Positions 8,626-16,956 of a stretch of DNA of 64,000 nt are shown here, one piece after another. The position numbers and the translations under genes were made by a program. The notes below the pieces were generated by a model. That model saw nothing but the letters and a program-made list of their open reading frames with translations. It was not told the DNA's origin and did not search any database. Source of the stretch: an uncultured Acidaminococcus sp. Lineage in GTDB: Bacteria > Bacillota > Negativicutes > Acidaminococcales > Acidaminococcaceae. The first letter of the stretch is position 1; every line of letters starts with the position of its first letter. The stretch lies in NCBI GenBank assembly GCA_900538365.1, contig UPXT01000005.1, positions 18,178-82,177 of the forward strand, read 5' to 3'.

Positions 8626-9066
8626 TTACGTCTCCTTTCCCTGATACCGCTGATGCAGTACCTTCATGATTTCTGCCGTTTCTTCTTTTTCCCGGGCGTC
8701 ATAGTACTGGAAGGTCAGCGTCAGACGCCCGCCGTCATTGTCCGTCCCCATCAGCTCCTCACTCATAGACACGACAGGGAGATAACGGTTGCCGACTTTC
8801 AGTCCGTCCCGGAATAAATTTTCCGCAGCAAAAAGCACGGCGTAGATAGCCGTGCTTTTTTCCTGCTTCTTCGGCAGATACGTAATGTAGAGGTCCGTAT
8901 CCCGGTAGACCTCATTTTCTTTCTGCGGCGTCGCTACCGTCATCGTCTTCAGGAAGAAGGCCGGCGGCGCAAAGCCTTCCTTGACTTCCTGCAGGTAGAC
9001 GGGATACGGGAACCGCTCTTTGAGTTTCTGCTGCACCGCCTGCAGGATATCGAGGTCATGGATCAT
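8626..9066 (-). CDS. Tail terminator/completion protein (DUF6838-like)
   Basis: 146 residues. LQAVQQKLKERFPYPVYLQEVKEGFAPPAFF near the N-terminus is typical of small tail-terminator proteins annotated as DUF6838 in Firmicute myophages, and the gene lies between the gp10-like connector and the sheath, the place of the terminator. The family name is recalled from similarity and is not certain. Its stop is close to the sheath start, and its start overlaps the upstream stop. Confidence 0.65.
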   Translation of the reverse strand: MIHDLDILQAVQQKLKERFPYPVYLQEVKEGFAPPAFFLKTMTVATPQKENEVYRDTDLYITYLPKKQEKSTAIYAVLFAAENLFRDGLKVGNRYLPVVSMSEELMGTDNDGGRLTLTFQYYDAREKEETAEIMKVLHQRYQGKET

Positions 9067-9482
9067 GTGCCGCCTGCTTTCTTGAGGAGCTTCTTCGTGA
9101 GTCTCTCCAGCCCCGACTGCAAGTCGCTGGCTTCGAACTGCTTGACGGATTTCTCCGTATAGTGCTGGCCTTCATAATAGCCAACGGTCCTGCCGCCCGG
9201 CGTTTTCTTGACATGGCCGTTATTCAAGAGGTGATGGACCGGATGCCTGTTGACCAGTTCATAGGTCAGCTCCGAGCCGTTACACCCTTCCACCTTATGC
9301 TTCCAGCCTTTCTTCAGCTTGCCCGTGCTGCCTTCCGGCGTGTTTTTTACGCACTCCTTTTTGAGCTTGTTGCCGATAGTGATCAGGCCTTTCTCGGCAG
9401 TACCGGGAAACTCTTCAATAGCAGAAAGCAGTTTTTCTGAAAGGTCATCCAATCCTTTGACCTCAAAGTCACTTCCGCTCAT
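9063..9482 (-). CDS. HK97 gp10-like neck/tail completion protein
   Basis: 139 residues with the HK97-gp10 family pattern: FEVKGLDDLSEKLLSAIEE, then a Lys-rich basic region KNTPEGSTGKLKKGWKHKVEG and a C-terminal VKQFEASDLQSGLERLTKKL. These proteins sit between head-closure and tail. Overlapping ends with both neighbours indicate a tightly coupled operon. Confidence 0.8.
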   Translation of the reverse strand: MSGSDFEVKGLDDLSEKLLSAIEEFPGTAEKGLITIGNKLKKECVKNTPEGSTGKLKKGWKHKVEGCNGSELTYELVNRHPVHHLLNNGHVKKTPGGRTVGYYEGQHYTEKSVKQFEASDLQSGLERLTKKLLKKAGGT

Positions 9483-9810
9483 TGCCCGTCCCCCTCACTT
9501 CTTCAGTGCAGTACAGTTCCAGTGCTTCATGGCGCATGTACGGGTCGACGATGGTGTCGATGTCGTAGAAGTGGTCCTGATACTTCACCTTCATATCATG
9601 GGTGATATGGGGACGCCAGCGGATAGTGATCTTGCTGTACTCCGTGTCCGCTTTGCGTTCCATCTCATAGAACACTTTGCCCCGGGCAGGCTCAATGGAT
9701 GCCCAACAGCGATATACTACGACGTCGGCCTGGGTATCGAAACCATATTCATCCGTCACGGCCTGCTTTCCCAGAATCTCAATCCGTTTGTTCAAAAGCC
9801 CCGTCTTCAT
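9469..9810 (-). CDS. Phage head-closure/head-tail adaptor
   Basis: About 113 residues. TGLLNKRIEILGKQAVTDEYGFDT is the hallmark of SPP1 gp16-like head-tail adaptors, followed by the RARGKVFYEMERKADTEY-type core (here PARGKVFYEMERKADTEY) and KVKYQDHFYDIDTIVDPY. It closes the connector after DNA packaging. ATG 9810 is six bases after a run of G (AAAGGGGGGG), preferred over the earlier in-frame start at 9831. Confidence 0.85.
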   Translation of the reverse strand: MKTGLLNKRIEILGKQAVTDEYGFDTQADVVVYRCWASIEPARGKVFYEMERKADTEYSKITIRWRPHITHDMKVKYQDHFYDIDTIVDPYMRHEALELYCTEEVRGTGNERK

Positions 9811-9827
9811 GGGCATCCCCCCCTTTT

Positions 9828-10109
9828 TCAAAAACAGCTCCGCCGGACCCCGAACAGCAGCCAGCGCAGACGTTTCAAAAGGCCTGCGTAGTCCGCTTCC
9901 TCACGGTGTTCATACAAAAAAGCCGCAGCATAGAGGATGGCTTCATGGAACACGACGGGATTCTCTTCGGCATCGGCTTCCTCACAGCGGGATATATCCA
10001 GGCAGAGGGCCTGGGCTGTTTCCAGGGAAGACTGGATGACGTCATCATTACTCGTGTCATCTTCATCAATCCGCAGGTATTCCCTGGCTTCTTCCAGCGT
10101 CACGATCAT
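9828..10109 (-). CDS. Phage gp6-like head-tail connector
   Basis: 93 residues. MIVTLEEAREYLRIDEDDTSNDD is the signature of the gp6/YqbG-type connector that docks under the portal. The helical remainder ends in a positively charged tail. It follows the capsid gene in standard HK97 order. Confidence 0.85.
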   Translation of the reverse strand: MIVTLEEAREYLRIDEDDTSNDDVIQSSLETAQALCLDISRCEEADAEENPVVFHEAILYAAAFLYEHREEADYAGLLKRLRWLLFGVRRSCF

Positions 10110-10112
10110 GGC

Positions 10113-11303
10113 TTATCCCTTCGCTTTCATCTCCAGGGCCTTGACCGCTTCCTTGAGCATCAGCATGCCATCGACGCGCTGGCTGGCAAGGAAGCCGATC
10201 TGGCCGTTGGCGGCATACAGTTCGTTGAGCCGCTTGAAGGAGCGGTATTCCCGGTCGGCAATCCAGTAGTAGCTGAAGTCCCCGAAGAGCATGGGACGGT
10301 TGCCCGCGGCCAGTTCCGGTGCAAAGGAAGTGCAGTAGCAGGGACGGTTCAGGATGGTATCCGGTGTGCCTGCCGTGACAGACGGCTGCCAGATGTAGTT
10401 GCCGTTGTTGTCCTTCACCTTGCGCAGGGCCTTGATGGTTGCATCATTCAGGAGCCAGACAGCCTTGCGGCGGTACGGGATGCGCAGGGAATGATATAGG
10501 TCGATGACATCATCGAAGGTAATAGAAGCCGTCGTGACCGTCACCCCCACTTCGGCAGACGGGAAAACGCCGGTCGGCTTGTTCTTTCCGTCGCCTACCA
10601 GGAAGGCTTCTTCTTCCTTCGTACCGATACGGCGGGCAAATTCACCGGCGATATAGCTTTCTAGGTCAAAAGCGCTGTCGTTCAGCAGTTCTTCCGACAC
10701 ACGGATAGCCGTCCCCAGCTTGTACGCCCCGATGGACTGCTGGCCGAAGGTATCCTGGCTGTCCGGGTAGAGACCGTTCTCTTCCATCCAGGACGCTTCG
10801 CCATGACCCGTCACGATGGGAATCTTGCGGTCGCCGCTGGTGTGGATGACCGTAGCCAGGCTGCGGAAGAAATTCTCTTCCTGGAGCTTGTCGATGAGCT
10901 GGTGTTCGAATTCGTCCGGTACCAGATAGCCGCCATCAGCATCGGTGCCTGCACTCAGGGCGTTCTGTACATCAATGAAGTTCTTATGGCGGATGCTGTC
11001 CCAGAAAGCCTTACGATAGGCATCAGACGCACGGCCTTTCTTTTCTGCTCCATTCTGGCCTGCGCCAGGGAGTTCAGTAATCGGTGTAGTAGTGGGCTGG
11101 GCAAGCTGGGCGTCGAGCTGCTGCTGGCGTTCCAGGCGGTCGATTTCTTTGCCGAGATTTACTACATCCGCTTCCATCTTGTCGTAGCGAGCCGCATCTT
11201 CTGCAGAGACCATGCCATTTTCATCACGGACGGTATCCAGAAAATTCTTGGCGGCATCCCAGAGGTTCTTGCGTTTCTCACGCAGTGCTAAAATCGTATC
11301 CAT
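10113..11303 (-). CDS. Major capsid protein, HK97 type
   Basis: 396 residues. An N-terminal coiled-coil delta domain (about 1-75) is followed by a Gln/Pro-rich linker where the prohead protease should cut, then the HK97 fold: GTDADGGYLVPDEFEHQLID, FFRSLATVIHTSGDRKIPI, a long E-loop region and IGFLASQRVDGMLMLKEAVKALEMK. It sits after the ClpP-like protease and before the connectors. No sign of damage. Confidence 0.93.
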   Translation of the reverse strand: MDTILALREKRKNLWDAAKNFLDTVRDENGMVSAEDAARYDKMEADVVNLGKEIDRLERQQQLDAQLAQPTTTPITELPGAGQNGAEKKGRASDAYRKAFWDSIRHKNFIDVQNALSAGTDADGGYLVPDEFEHQLIDKLQEENFFRSLATVIHTSGDRKIPIVTGHGEASWMEENGLYPDSQDTFGQQSIGAYKLGTAIRVSEELLNDSAFDLESYIAGEFARRIGTKEEEAFLVGDGKNKPTGVFPSAEVGVTVTTASITFDDVIDLYHSLRIPYRRKAVWLLNDATIKALRKVKDNNGNYIWQPSVTAGTPDTILNRPCYCTSFAPELAAGNRPMLFGDFSYYWIADREYRSFKRLNELYAANGQIGFLASQRVDGMLMLKEAVKALEMKAKG

Positions 11304-11314
11304 TGTTGTCCTCC

Positions 11315-12022
11315 TTAATGAATGAGCAATGCCAGCCGTTTTTCTAAGGATGCGGCTGGCACTTTATGAATCGGTTCATGGGGCTTCAGTTTTTGTACCA
11401 ACGAATTGGTAACAGTTACTGGCGTATAAATCATGGCTTCCGGCTGCTCTCCATTGTCCTTCTTCTGGTCGAACAGGATTTCATCGGCAAAGCCAAGTTC
11501 TACCGCCTTCTTTGCATTGAGCCAGGTTTCGTCATCCATCATGTGAGAAATCTTCGTGCGGGCCAGGCCGCTCTTGATTTCGTAGGCGTTGATGATGCTT
11601 TCCTTGACTTCGCTCAGCATGCCGATGGTCTTTTCCATCTCTGACTGGTCACCATAGGCCAGGGTCGCCGGATTATGGATCATCAGCATGGCCACTGGCG
11701 ACATGCAGACCTTGGTCCCGGCCATGGCGATGACAGAGGCCGCCGAAGCAGCCAGTCCGTCAATCTTAACGGTGACGTTCCCCGGATATTCCATGAGCAT
11801 GTTATAAATCTGGGCAGCGGCAAAGCAGTCACCGCCCGGACTGTTGATCCAGAGGGTGATATCGCCGCTGCCCGCATTCAGTTCTTCCTTGAACGCCTTC
11901 GGCGTTACCTCATCGCCCCACCAGGTCTCGTCCGAGATCTGGCCGTCCAGGTACAGCGTCCGTTCACTGCCGAAGGCATCGGGGGCCGCATTGGTCACCC
12001 ACTTCCAAAATTTATGTTTCAT
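11315..12022 (-). CDS. ClpP-like head maturation protease
   Basis: About 235 residues, S14/ClpP fold. Visible motifs are LWINSPGGDCFAAAQIYNML, the Ser loop GLAASAASVIAMAG (catalytic Ser in the second ASA) and the His loop MLMIHNPA. It processes the capsid delta domain during prohead maturation. ATG 12022 follows AAGGGAG by six bases; the open frame runs upstream to 12055 inside the portal gene, and the two overlap slightly. Confidence 0.92.
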   Translation of the reverse strand: MKHKFWKWVTNAAPDAFGSERTLYLDGQISDETWWGDEVTPKAFKEELNAGSGDITLWINSPGGDCFAAAQIYNMLMEYPGNVTVKIDGLAASAASVIAMAGTKVCMSPVAMLMIHNPATLAYGDQSEMEKTIGMLSEVKESIINAYEIKSGLARTKISHMMDDETWLNAKKAVELGFADEILFDQKKDNGEQPEAMIYTPVTVTNSLVQKLKPHEPIHKVPAASLEKRLALLIH

Positions 12023-13268
12023 TCGTTTCTCCCTTCCGGGCAAAGGCCCCGGCATCTTTGAGCTTGGTCATGCTGCCGTTCACCAGGTACAGATTACCGC
12101 CTTCCTCATCGGGGACGGGATTCATGTCTTCCATCTCCCGGATATCGTTGGCGGACAGCCAGCCGTTCTGCCGGCCGATGCTGTACCCGGTCATGCGGCT
12201 CTCGTAGTCGCCGCGCATGAGGCCGTTCACGTTGAACTTCAGGAAATACTGCTTCTTCTCTTCCGGCAGGAACAGGGCTTTCTGCATGGCCTGCTCCCAG
12301 CGGATGACCCATGGGTCTAACGTGTATTTCACGAATTCCATGGACTGCTGCTCGATGTTATTGAAGGAACTTTTCTCCAGGTCGCCAATCATGTGTGGCG
12401 GGATGCGGTAGAGCCGGGCAATCTCATCGAGCTGGAACTTCCGTGTTTCCAGGAACTGTGCTTCTTCCGGCGGGATGCCGATCTGCTGGTACTTCATGCC
12501 TTCTTCCAGCACAGCCACCTTGTGGGCATTGCCCGTCCCCCGGTAGACGGCATTCCACGAATCCCGGACTTTGGCCGGATCCTTCAGAACGCCTGGATGT
12601 TCCAGCACCCCGCTGGGGCTGGCCCCGTTCGCAAAGAAAGAGGCACCGTATTCCTCGCAGGCCATGGTCATGCCCACGGCATTGCGGGCCATGGCAATCG
12701 GCGAATAACCGACCAGGCCGTCAAACCCAAGGCCGGGGATATGCAGCACTTCTTCCTTCTGCAGGGCCACCTGACCATACGGCTTGATGTTCGGATTCTC
12801 ATCTCCCGTCTTGGTATACAGATAAAAAATCTTTCCCCGGTCATCCCGGCAGACGGTCATCTTGTCCGGCCTGAGCGGGTATAGTCCCTGTACCCGCCCT
12901 AATCGGTCGCGGATGATCTGGGCGTAAGCATTGCCCCAGATGAGCAGGTGGCTCATGAGCGTTTCCCGGAAGATGAACGAAGTCATCTCCGGGTTCGGTT
13001 CATCATGGAGCAGATGGTACAGCGGATGGTCATAGACCCGTTCCTTGCCGCCGGGCGTGTAACGGTACAGCTGGAGCGGCAAGGCAGCCAGAGTTTCCGC
13101 CAGGATGCGGACGCAGGCATACACTGCCGTCGTCTGCATAGCCGTGAACTCGTTCACCGTCTTGCCACTGGCAGAGGGGCCGAACAGATAACGGAAATCC
13201 GTGCCGATATAATAGTTCTGAGGCTTGTCCCGGGTACGGAACAGGCTGGATAAAAAAGGGATGTGCAT
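12012..13268 (-). CDS. Phage portal protein, HK97 family
   Basis: 418 residues. It has the HK97 portal signature VNEFTAMQTTAVYACVRILAETLAALPLQLY, then HPLYHLLHDEPNPEMTSFIFRE and the C-terminal LDEIARLYRIPPHMIGDLEKSSFNNIEQQ. It forms the dodecameric DNA channel. Normally the portal directly follows terL; here a plus-strand moron gene lies between them. Confidence 0.93.
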   Translation of the reverse strand: MHIPFLSSLFRTRDKPQNYYIGTDFRYLFGPSASGKTVNEFTAMQTTAVYACVRILAETLAALPLQLYRYTPGGKERVYDHPLYHLLHDEPNPEMTSFIFRETLMSHLLIWGNAYAQIIRDRLGRVQGLYPLRPDKMTVCRDDRGKIFYLYTKTGDENPNIKPYGQVALQKEEVLHIPGLGFDGLVGYSPIAMARNAVGMTMACEEYGASFFANGASPSGVLEHPGVLKDPAKVRDSWNAVYRGTGNAHKVAVLEEGMKYQQIGIPPEEAQFLETRKFQLDEIARLYRIPPHMIGDLEKSSFNNIEQQSMEFVKYTLDPWVIRWEQAMQKALFLPEEKKQYFLKFNVNGLMRGDYESRMTGYSIGRQNGWLSANDIREMEDMNPVPDEEGGNLYLVNGSMTKLKDAGAFARKGETNET

Positions 13269-13334
13269 GGAAACCTCCTATTGCTCTATCGACAAATTTA
13301 TGATATTTTCAAATTACGAAAGGAATGATGCCCA

Positions 13335-13709
13335 ATGAAAAAATATCTATCTCATCTTGCCGTATTTTTTATCTTTTGCTTTTCACTTTGGCTTTTCCCA
13401 CAATCTGCCGAAGCCACTGACATCTGGGCATATACTGCCGCTCCTCAGGATGGTAACTACCAAGCCTATGTTGTCAGTGAATCAATTCAATGGAACAACG
13501 ACTATTCAAAAATAACTTGTGCTGTAAAACAAGTAAAAGATGGTTCTGTCCAAAAAGTAGTGTTCTGGACTTTTGACAGGCTATCTGATGAATGGCGATA
13601 TCAAACCTCTACAATGCAAAAGCCCAATTCATCCGGTCATACCAATCGTGTATATCCTAATAGCTGGGGAGCCTATATCCTTAAAATCTGCATAGATTAT
13701 TTACGTTAA
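13335..13709 (+). CDS. Small secreted protein of unknown function, moron
   Basis: 124 residues. An N-terminal signal peptide is clear: KK, then a hydrophobic core (residues about 7-22) and an Ala-x-Ala-type site near SAEATD. The mature part (about 97 residues) is rich in aromatic residues with two Cys (TCAVK and KICID), which could form a disulfide. No family was recognised. It faces opposite to the late genes, is AT-rich, and fits exactly between terL and portal: its stop abuts the terL stop. AAAGGA precedes the ATG. A lysogenic conversion role is possible but unproven. Confidence 0.7.
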   Translation: MKKYLSHLAVFFIFCFSLWLFPQSAEATDIWAYTAAPQDGNYQAYVVSESIQWNNDYSKITCAVKQVKDGSVQKVVFWTFDRLSDEWRYQTSTMQKPNSSGHTNRVYPNSWGAYILKICIDYLR

Positions 13710-16322
13710 TCAAAATGCAATAACGCCCCGTTCATCATAGACGCTGCCGCTGCCAGTCCCGTTGCGGATGCAGCGGTCCAGTGCCATGATGGACGCCACG
13801 ATTCCGTCGATCTTTTCGACGGATTTTTCTTTGTCCGGCTTGATGTTCCCCGCCGGGTCCTGCCGCATGACCACGTTGCCGGCCATCCATCTGAGGACGG
13901 GATTGCCGCCATGGATGATGTTCCCTTCCATCAGGAGCTTGAACAGCTCCTTCGACGGCGGCGACATATCCTTGAACCCCTGGCCGAACGGCACCATGGT
14001 GAAGCCCATATCTTCCAGGTTCTGCACCATCTGGGTGGCGTTCCAGCGGTCATAGGCGATTTCCCGGATGTGGTACGTTTCCCCCAGGCGTTCGATGAAC
14101 TTCTCGATAAAGCCGTAATGGATGACGTTTCCTTCCGTTGTCTGGATGAATCCCTGTTTCTGCCAGATATCGTAAAGCACATGGTCGCGCCGGCAACGTA
14201 GTTCTAGTGTGTCTTCCGGCAGCCAGAAGAACGGCAGAAGTATATATTTCTCATCTTCCGTCCGTGGCGGGAAAGCCAGAACCAGGGCCGTAATATCCGA
14301 GGTACTGGACAAATCCAATCCGCCATAGCACATCCGGCCTTTGAGGGAATCCAAGTTAATGGGAAGATTACCTTTGTCGTAGACCTGCTCAGGAATCCAG
14401 CGGATACTGGCCGAAGTCCAGATATTCAGGCGCAGCTGCTTGAACACATTCTCCTCGGCCGGGTTCTCGATGGCGTTCCGATATGCTTCCCGGACACGCT
14501 CGATGTTGATGGTGTAACCAAGGGACGGGTTCGCCTTGTACCAGTTAGCTTCGTCCGTCCAGTCTTCACCCTCTTCCAGGCCATACACAACAGGATAAAA
14601 GGTATAGTCCTTCTTCCTGCCGTGCATAAGGTCGAGAGCCTTGGTATGCAGTTCATAGCAGATACTGTTTTTGTCGTTGCCGGCCGTGGTGATGATGAAA
14701 AAGAGCGGCTGTTCACGGGCGTCACCAGAGCCTTTGGTCAGGACATCGTAGAGTTTCCGGTTCGGCTGGGCGTGGATTTCATCAAAAATCAGGCCGGATA
14801 CATTCAATCCGTGTTTCGTGCCAGTCTCCGCTGAAAGCACCTGATAGAACCCAGCATTGCGGTAGTTAATGATCCGCTTGCCTGCCGACCGTATCTTGGA
14901 ACGGCGCAGAAGAGCCGGACTCATCTCCACCATCTGCTTTGCCACATCGAACACGATGGACGCCTGATTGCGGTCACAGGCCGCGCCATAGACTTCCGCG
15001 CTCGGTTCGTTATCGGCATAAAGCAAATAAAGCGCTACGGCTGCCGCCAGTTCACTGTTGTGCGTCTTCACCATATTCCGTCCGGCAAGGTAGCAATGGG
15101 ACGGGCTGTCCACCTGGATACACTGCATGGGGACTTTGTAGTCAAGCGGCCGGATTTCTTCCAGATAATGAAAACAGGAACGTGTCTGTTTGACGCGTTC
15201 CCGGCTCCGTGAAATTTTCCTGTGCAGTTTTGATGTCGGCTGGTCATCGAAAGTGGTGAACCGTATGGTGTACAAGGTTTCCCCTGTCGGTTTTCCGTAA
15301 CGGGTGGACGGACAGGTTGTCATAGCGTTCTTAATACCCAGCGACCAGAGCAATTCCCGGACGGATTCAGCCAGCTGCTTTATGGTACTGACGTACACGC
15401 TCTGCGCTTTTCGTGTCCCTATGCATCCGTCCGAATCCATCAACCCCTGCAACAGTTCCCACCGCTGCTTTTCCGATGCCCGCAGGTAATCATGACGGAT
15501 GACCTTATCCCTGAAACTTTTGACCAGAATTTTCTTCAGTTCCTTATAGACGAGAATCTCGCTCCCGCCGCAGGTCTGCGGATATCGGTTGTGCAAGTGA
15601 TACGGGATAAAGGAAATGAGGTCATCCACATCGCAGTCACGCACAGTAATTTCCGGCTTCGTGGCGTTGCCATTCCCCAGCCAGTAGCCATATAAATACG
15701 GATCCACTGGAAGGTCTACCTTGGGAAGTTCCAAAGCAGCATTCACGGGAATCCGTATGATGGAACTGTTATCATCAAATTTTTCTCGATAACTTTGTGT
15801 GCGGCGGTAAATCTCGCCTGTTGTCCAGAGTCTCGGTTTCGGTTTGCCGTAGATGTAGTCCACATCCCACAGATGCCGTTCGCCCGCCACAATCCGGCCG
15901 CCATCCCGGAAAATCAGCTCGTAGGCCTGTTCCGTATCATCCACCAGGCTTTTCGCCACCACATGGCATGGCTTACCCTGTTCATCGAAAACGAAGTCAC
16001 CAACGGAAAGACTGCCCATGGTCTTCCACCCGTCCGGCGTAGGGATAGGCGTATTTATAGCAATTTGTTTTCCATTTTTCTTGCCTATCTCGATATAGGC
16101 CGTCAGAAACTGTCTGTTCCCATCTTCCTTTACGATGCCGAACAGGTCACGGACTATCTGTTCCTGCCAGGGAAGGAGCAGGAATGGTTTCCCGGCCCAT
16201 TTTCCTTTGGTATGACAGAGATTCTCGATGAAGGCGACTGCCCGGTCGGCCTTGTCCTTGTCGTAATGGGATGTCGGCAGCATGAACGCTGACGGCTTAT
16301 ATACAAATGCCAAATTTGTCAC
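13710..16322 (-). CDS. Terminase large subunit interrupted by an intein
   Basis: 870 residues, of which 86-422 form an intein; the extein is 533 residues, the normal size of P27-partnered TerL proteins. The Walker A loop is split: GKKNGK (80-85) before and SELAAAVALYLLYAD (from 423) after. Walker B is LIFDEIH (511-517). The nuclease domain begins near 660 with CYGGLDLSS, whose Asp should bind metal. The enzyme cuts and pumps DNA into the prohead together with TerS, whose stop it overlaps by four bases. It can only work after protein splicing, because the P-loop is broken in the precursor. Confidence 0.95.
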   Translation of the reverse strand: MTNLAFVYKPSAFMLPTSHYDKDKADRAVAFIENLCHTKGKWAGKPFLLLPWQEQIVRDLFGIVKEDGNRQFLTAYIEIGKKNGKQIAINTPIPTPDGWKTMGSLSVGDFVFDEQGKPCHVVAKSLVDDTEQAYELIFRDGGRIVAGERHLWDVDYIYGKPKPRLWTTGEIYRRTQSYREKFDDNSSIIRIPVNAALELPKVDLPVDPYLYGYWLGNGNATKPEITVRDCDVDDLISFIPYHLHNRYPQTCGGSEILVYKELKKILVKSFRDKVIRHDYLRASEKQRWELLQGLMDSDGCIGTRKAQSVYVSTIKQLAESVRELLWSLGIKNAMTTCPSTRYGKPTGETLYTIRFTTFDDQPTSKLHRKISRSRERVKQTRSCFHYLEEIRPLDYKVPMQCIQVDSPSHCYLAGRNMVKTHNSELAAAVALYLLYADNEPSAEVYGAACDRNQASIVFDVAKQMVEMSPALLRRSKIRSAGKRIINYRNAGFYQVLSAETGTKHGLNVSGLIFDEIHAQPNRKLYDVLTKGSGDAREQPLFFIITTAGNDKNSICYELHTKALDLMHGRKKDYTFYPVVYGLEEGEDWTDEANWYKANPSLGYTINIERVREAYRNAIENPAEENVFKQLRLNIWTSASIRWIPEQVYDKGNLPINLDSLKGRMCYGGLDLSSTSDITALVLAFPPRTEDEKYILLPFFWLPEDTLELRCRRDHVLYDIWQKQGFIQTTEGNVIHYGFIEKFIERLGETYHIREIAYDRWNATQMVQNLEDMGFTMVPFGQGFKDMSPPSKELFKLLMEGNIIHGGNPVLRWMAGNVVMRQDPAGNIKPDKEKSVEKIDGIVASIMALDRCIRNGTGSGSVYDERGVIAF
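15057..16067 (-). other. Class 3-type intein with LAGLIDADG endonuclease, inside terL
   Basis: Residues 86 (Gln) to 422 (Asn) of TerL. It starts QIAINTPIPTPDGW, with no N-terminal Cys, Ser or Ala nucleophile. The class 3 residues are present: Trp152 two after block-B His150, Cys401 in block F (QCIQVDSP) and Thr420 before His421-Asn422, the WCT set described by Tori and Perler. The +1 residue is Ser423. Two LAGLIDADG helices lie at 210-219 and 290-299. The first has Asn217 where Asp is expected; the second keeps Asp296 and Asp298. The insertion site is the P-loop GK|S. Confidence 0.93.
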
Positions 16323-16789
16323 CCTCTTAACAGCAATTCCATTTCATCCGTTTCTTTTTCCGCCCCATTTTCCTCTCCGACCATGCGGCTCCGGGCGGAC
16401 GGCGTCAGGCCGAACTGCTCGCAGAATTTCAGCATAATCTTGAGATTCGTCTGCGCGATGGACACCTGCGGCACCTGCTGTAGGTAGCCGTTCGGCGTCC
16501 GTACCATATCCCCATGCTGGGTGATGAACTCCTCGGCCCCTTTCCACCGGGCGTAGGCCTGGCAGTAGCCAGCAAACGCCATCATGTCCATGTTGGTCAG
16601 CATCCCCATCTCAGCAAGGACTTTCCCCAGACGCTTCCATTCTTTCTTGGCATCATCCTCCAACCATTCCGGACAGCGCGGCAGCCTGCCTTTGGGCAGG
16701 GGTTCTTTCTTGTTGAGGGGACGATGGCCGGGATTGCCTTCCAGCACCTTGAGCGCCGTCGGCTTCGGTTTTCTTCCTCGTACAGCCAA
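16319..16789 (-). CDS. Terminase small subunit, P27 family
   Basis: 156 residues. RGRKPKPTALKVLEGNPGHRPLN followed by a Pro-rich region and the helical WLEDDAKKEWKRLGKVL is the P27/TerS signature. It recognises the packaging site for TerL, with which it overlaps. The start is TTG at 16789, nine bases after GGGAGG; that ribosome site lies immediately after the T tract of a terminator, so expression may depend on read-through. Confidence 0.9.
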   Translation of the reverse strand: MAVRGRKPKPTALKVLEGNPGHRPLNKKEPLPKGRLPRCPEWLEDDAKKEWKRLGKVLAEMGMLTNMDMMAFAGYCQAYARWKGAEEFITQHGDMVRTPNGYLQQVPQVSIAQTNLKIMLKFCEQFGLTPSARSRMVGEENGAEKETDEMELLLRG

Positions 16790-16806
16790 TGGCGCTCACC
16801 TCCCAA

Positions 16807-16827
16807 TAAAAAAAGCCCTTGCGGGCT
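16807..16827 (-). terminator. Intrinsic terminator just upstream of terS
   Basis: Minus strand: AGCCC-GCAA-GGGCT followed by seven T. It ends the accessory island transcript and lies about 18 bases before the terS start. A second GC-rich hairpin (16840-16876) lies immediately upstream. Confidence 0.75.
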
Positions 16828-16876
16828 GTACGCCAGAGAGGGCCGCATCTGCGGTCCCCTCGGGTTCTCTTTTTTA

Positions 16877-16937
16877 ATTCTTCATGACCCATTCGATGGC
16901 GTGGCCATTGTCTTCGAACAGTTCGACGCTGACTGCC
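16877..16937 (-). pseudogene. Short remnant resembling a coding C-terminus
   Basis: Minus-strand frame ending in SVELFEDNGHAIEWVMKN and TAA reads like the end of a small phage protein, but an in-frame TAG lies two codons before it and no start codon is available. Dropping one base would join it to an ATG near 16951. Probably decayed; it could also be chance. Confidence 0.3.
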
Positions 16938-16956
16938 TATCCGATATTTATGCATC

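Noticed and set aside
7840..8817. 325-codon plus-strand open frame
   Set aside because: Antisense to the tail sheath gene; no ribosome site and shadow composition.
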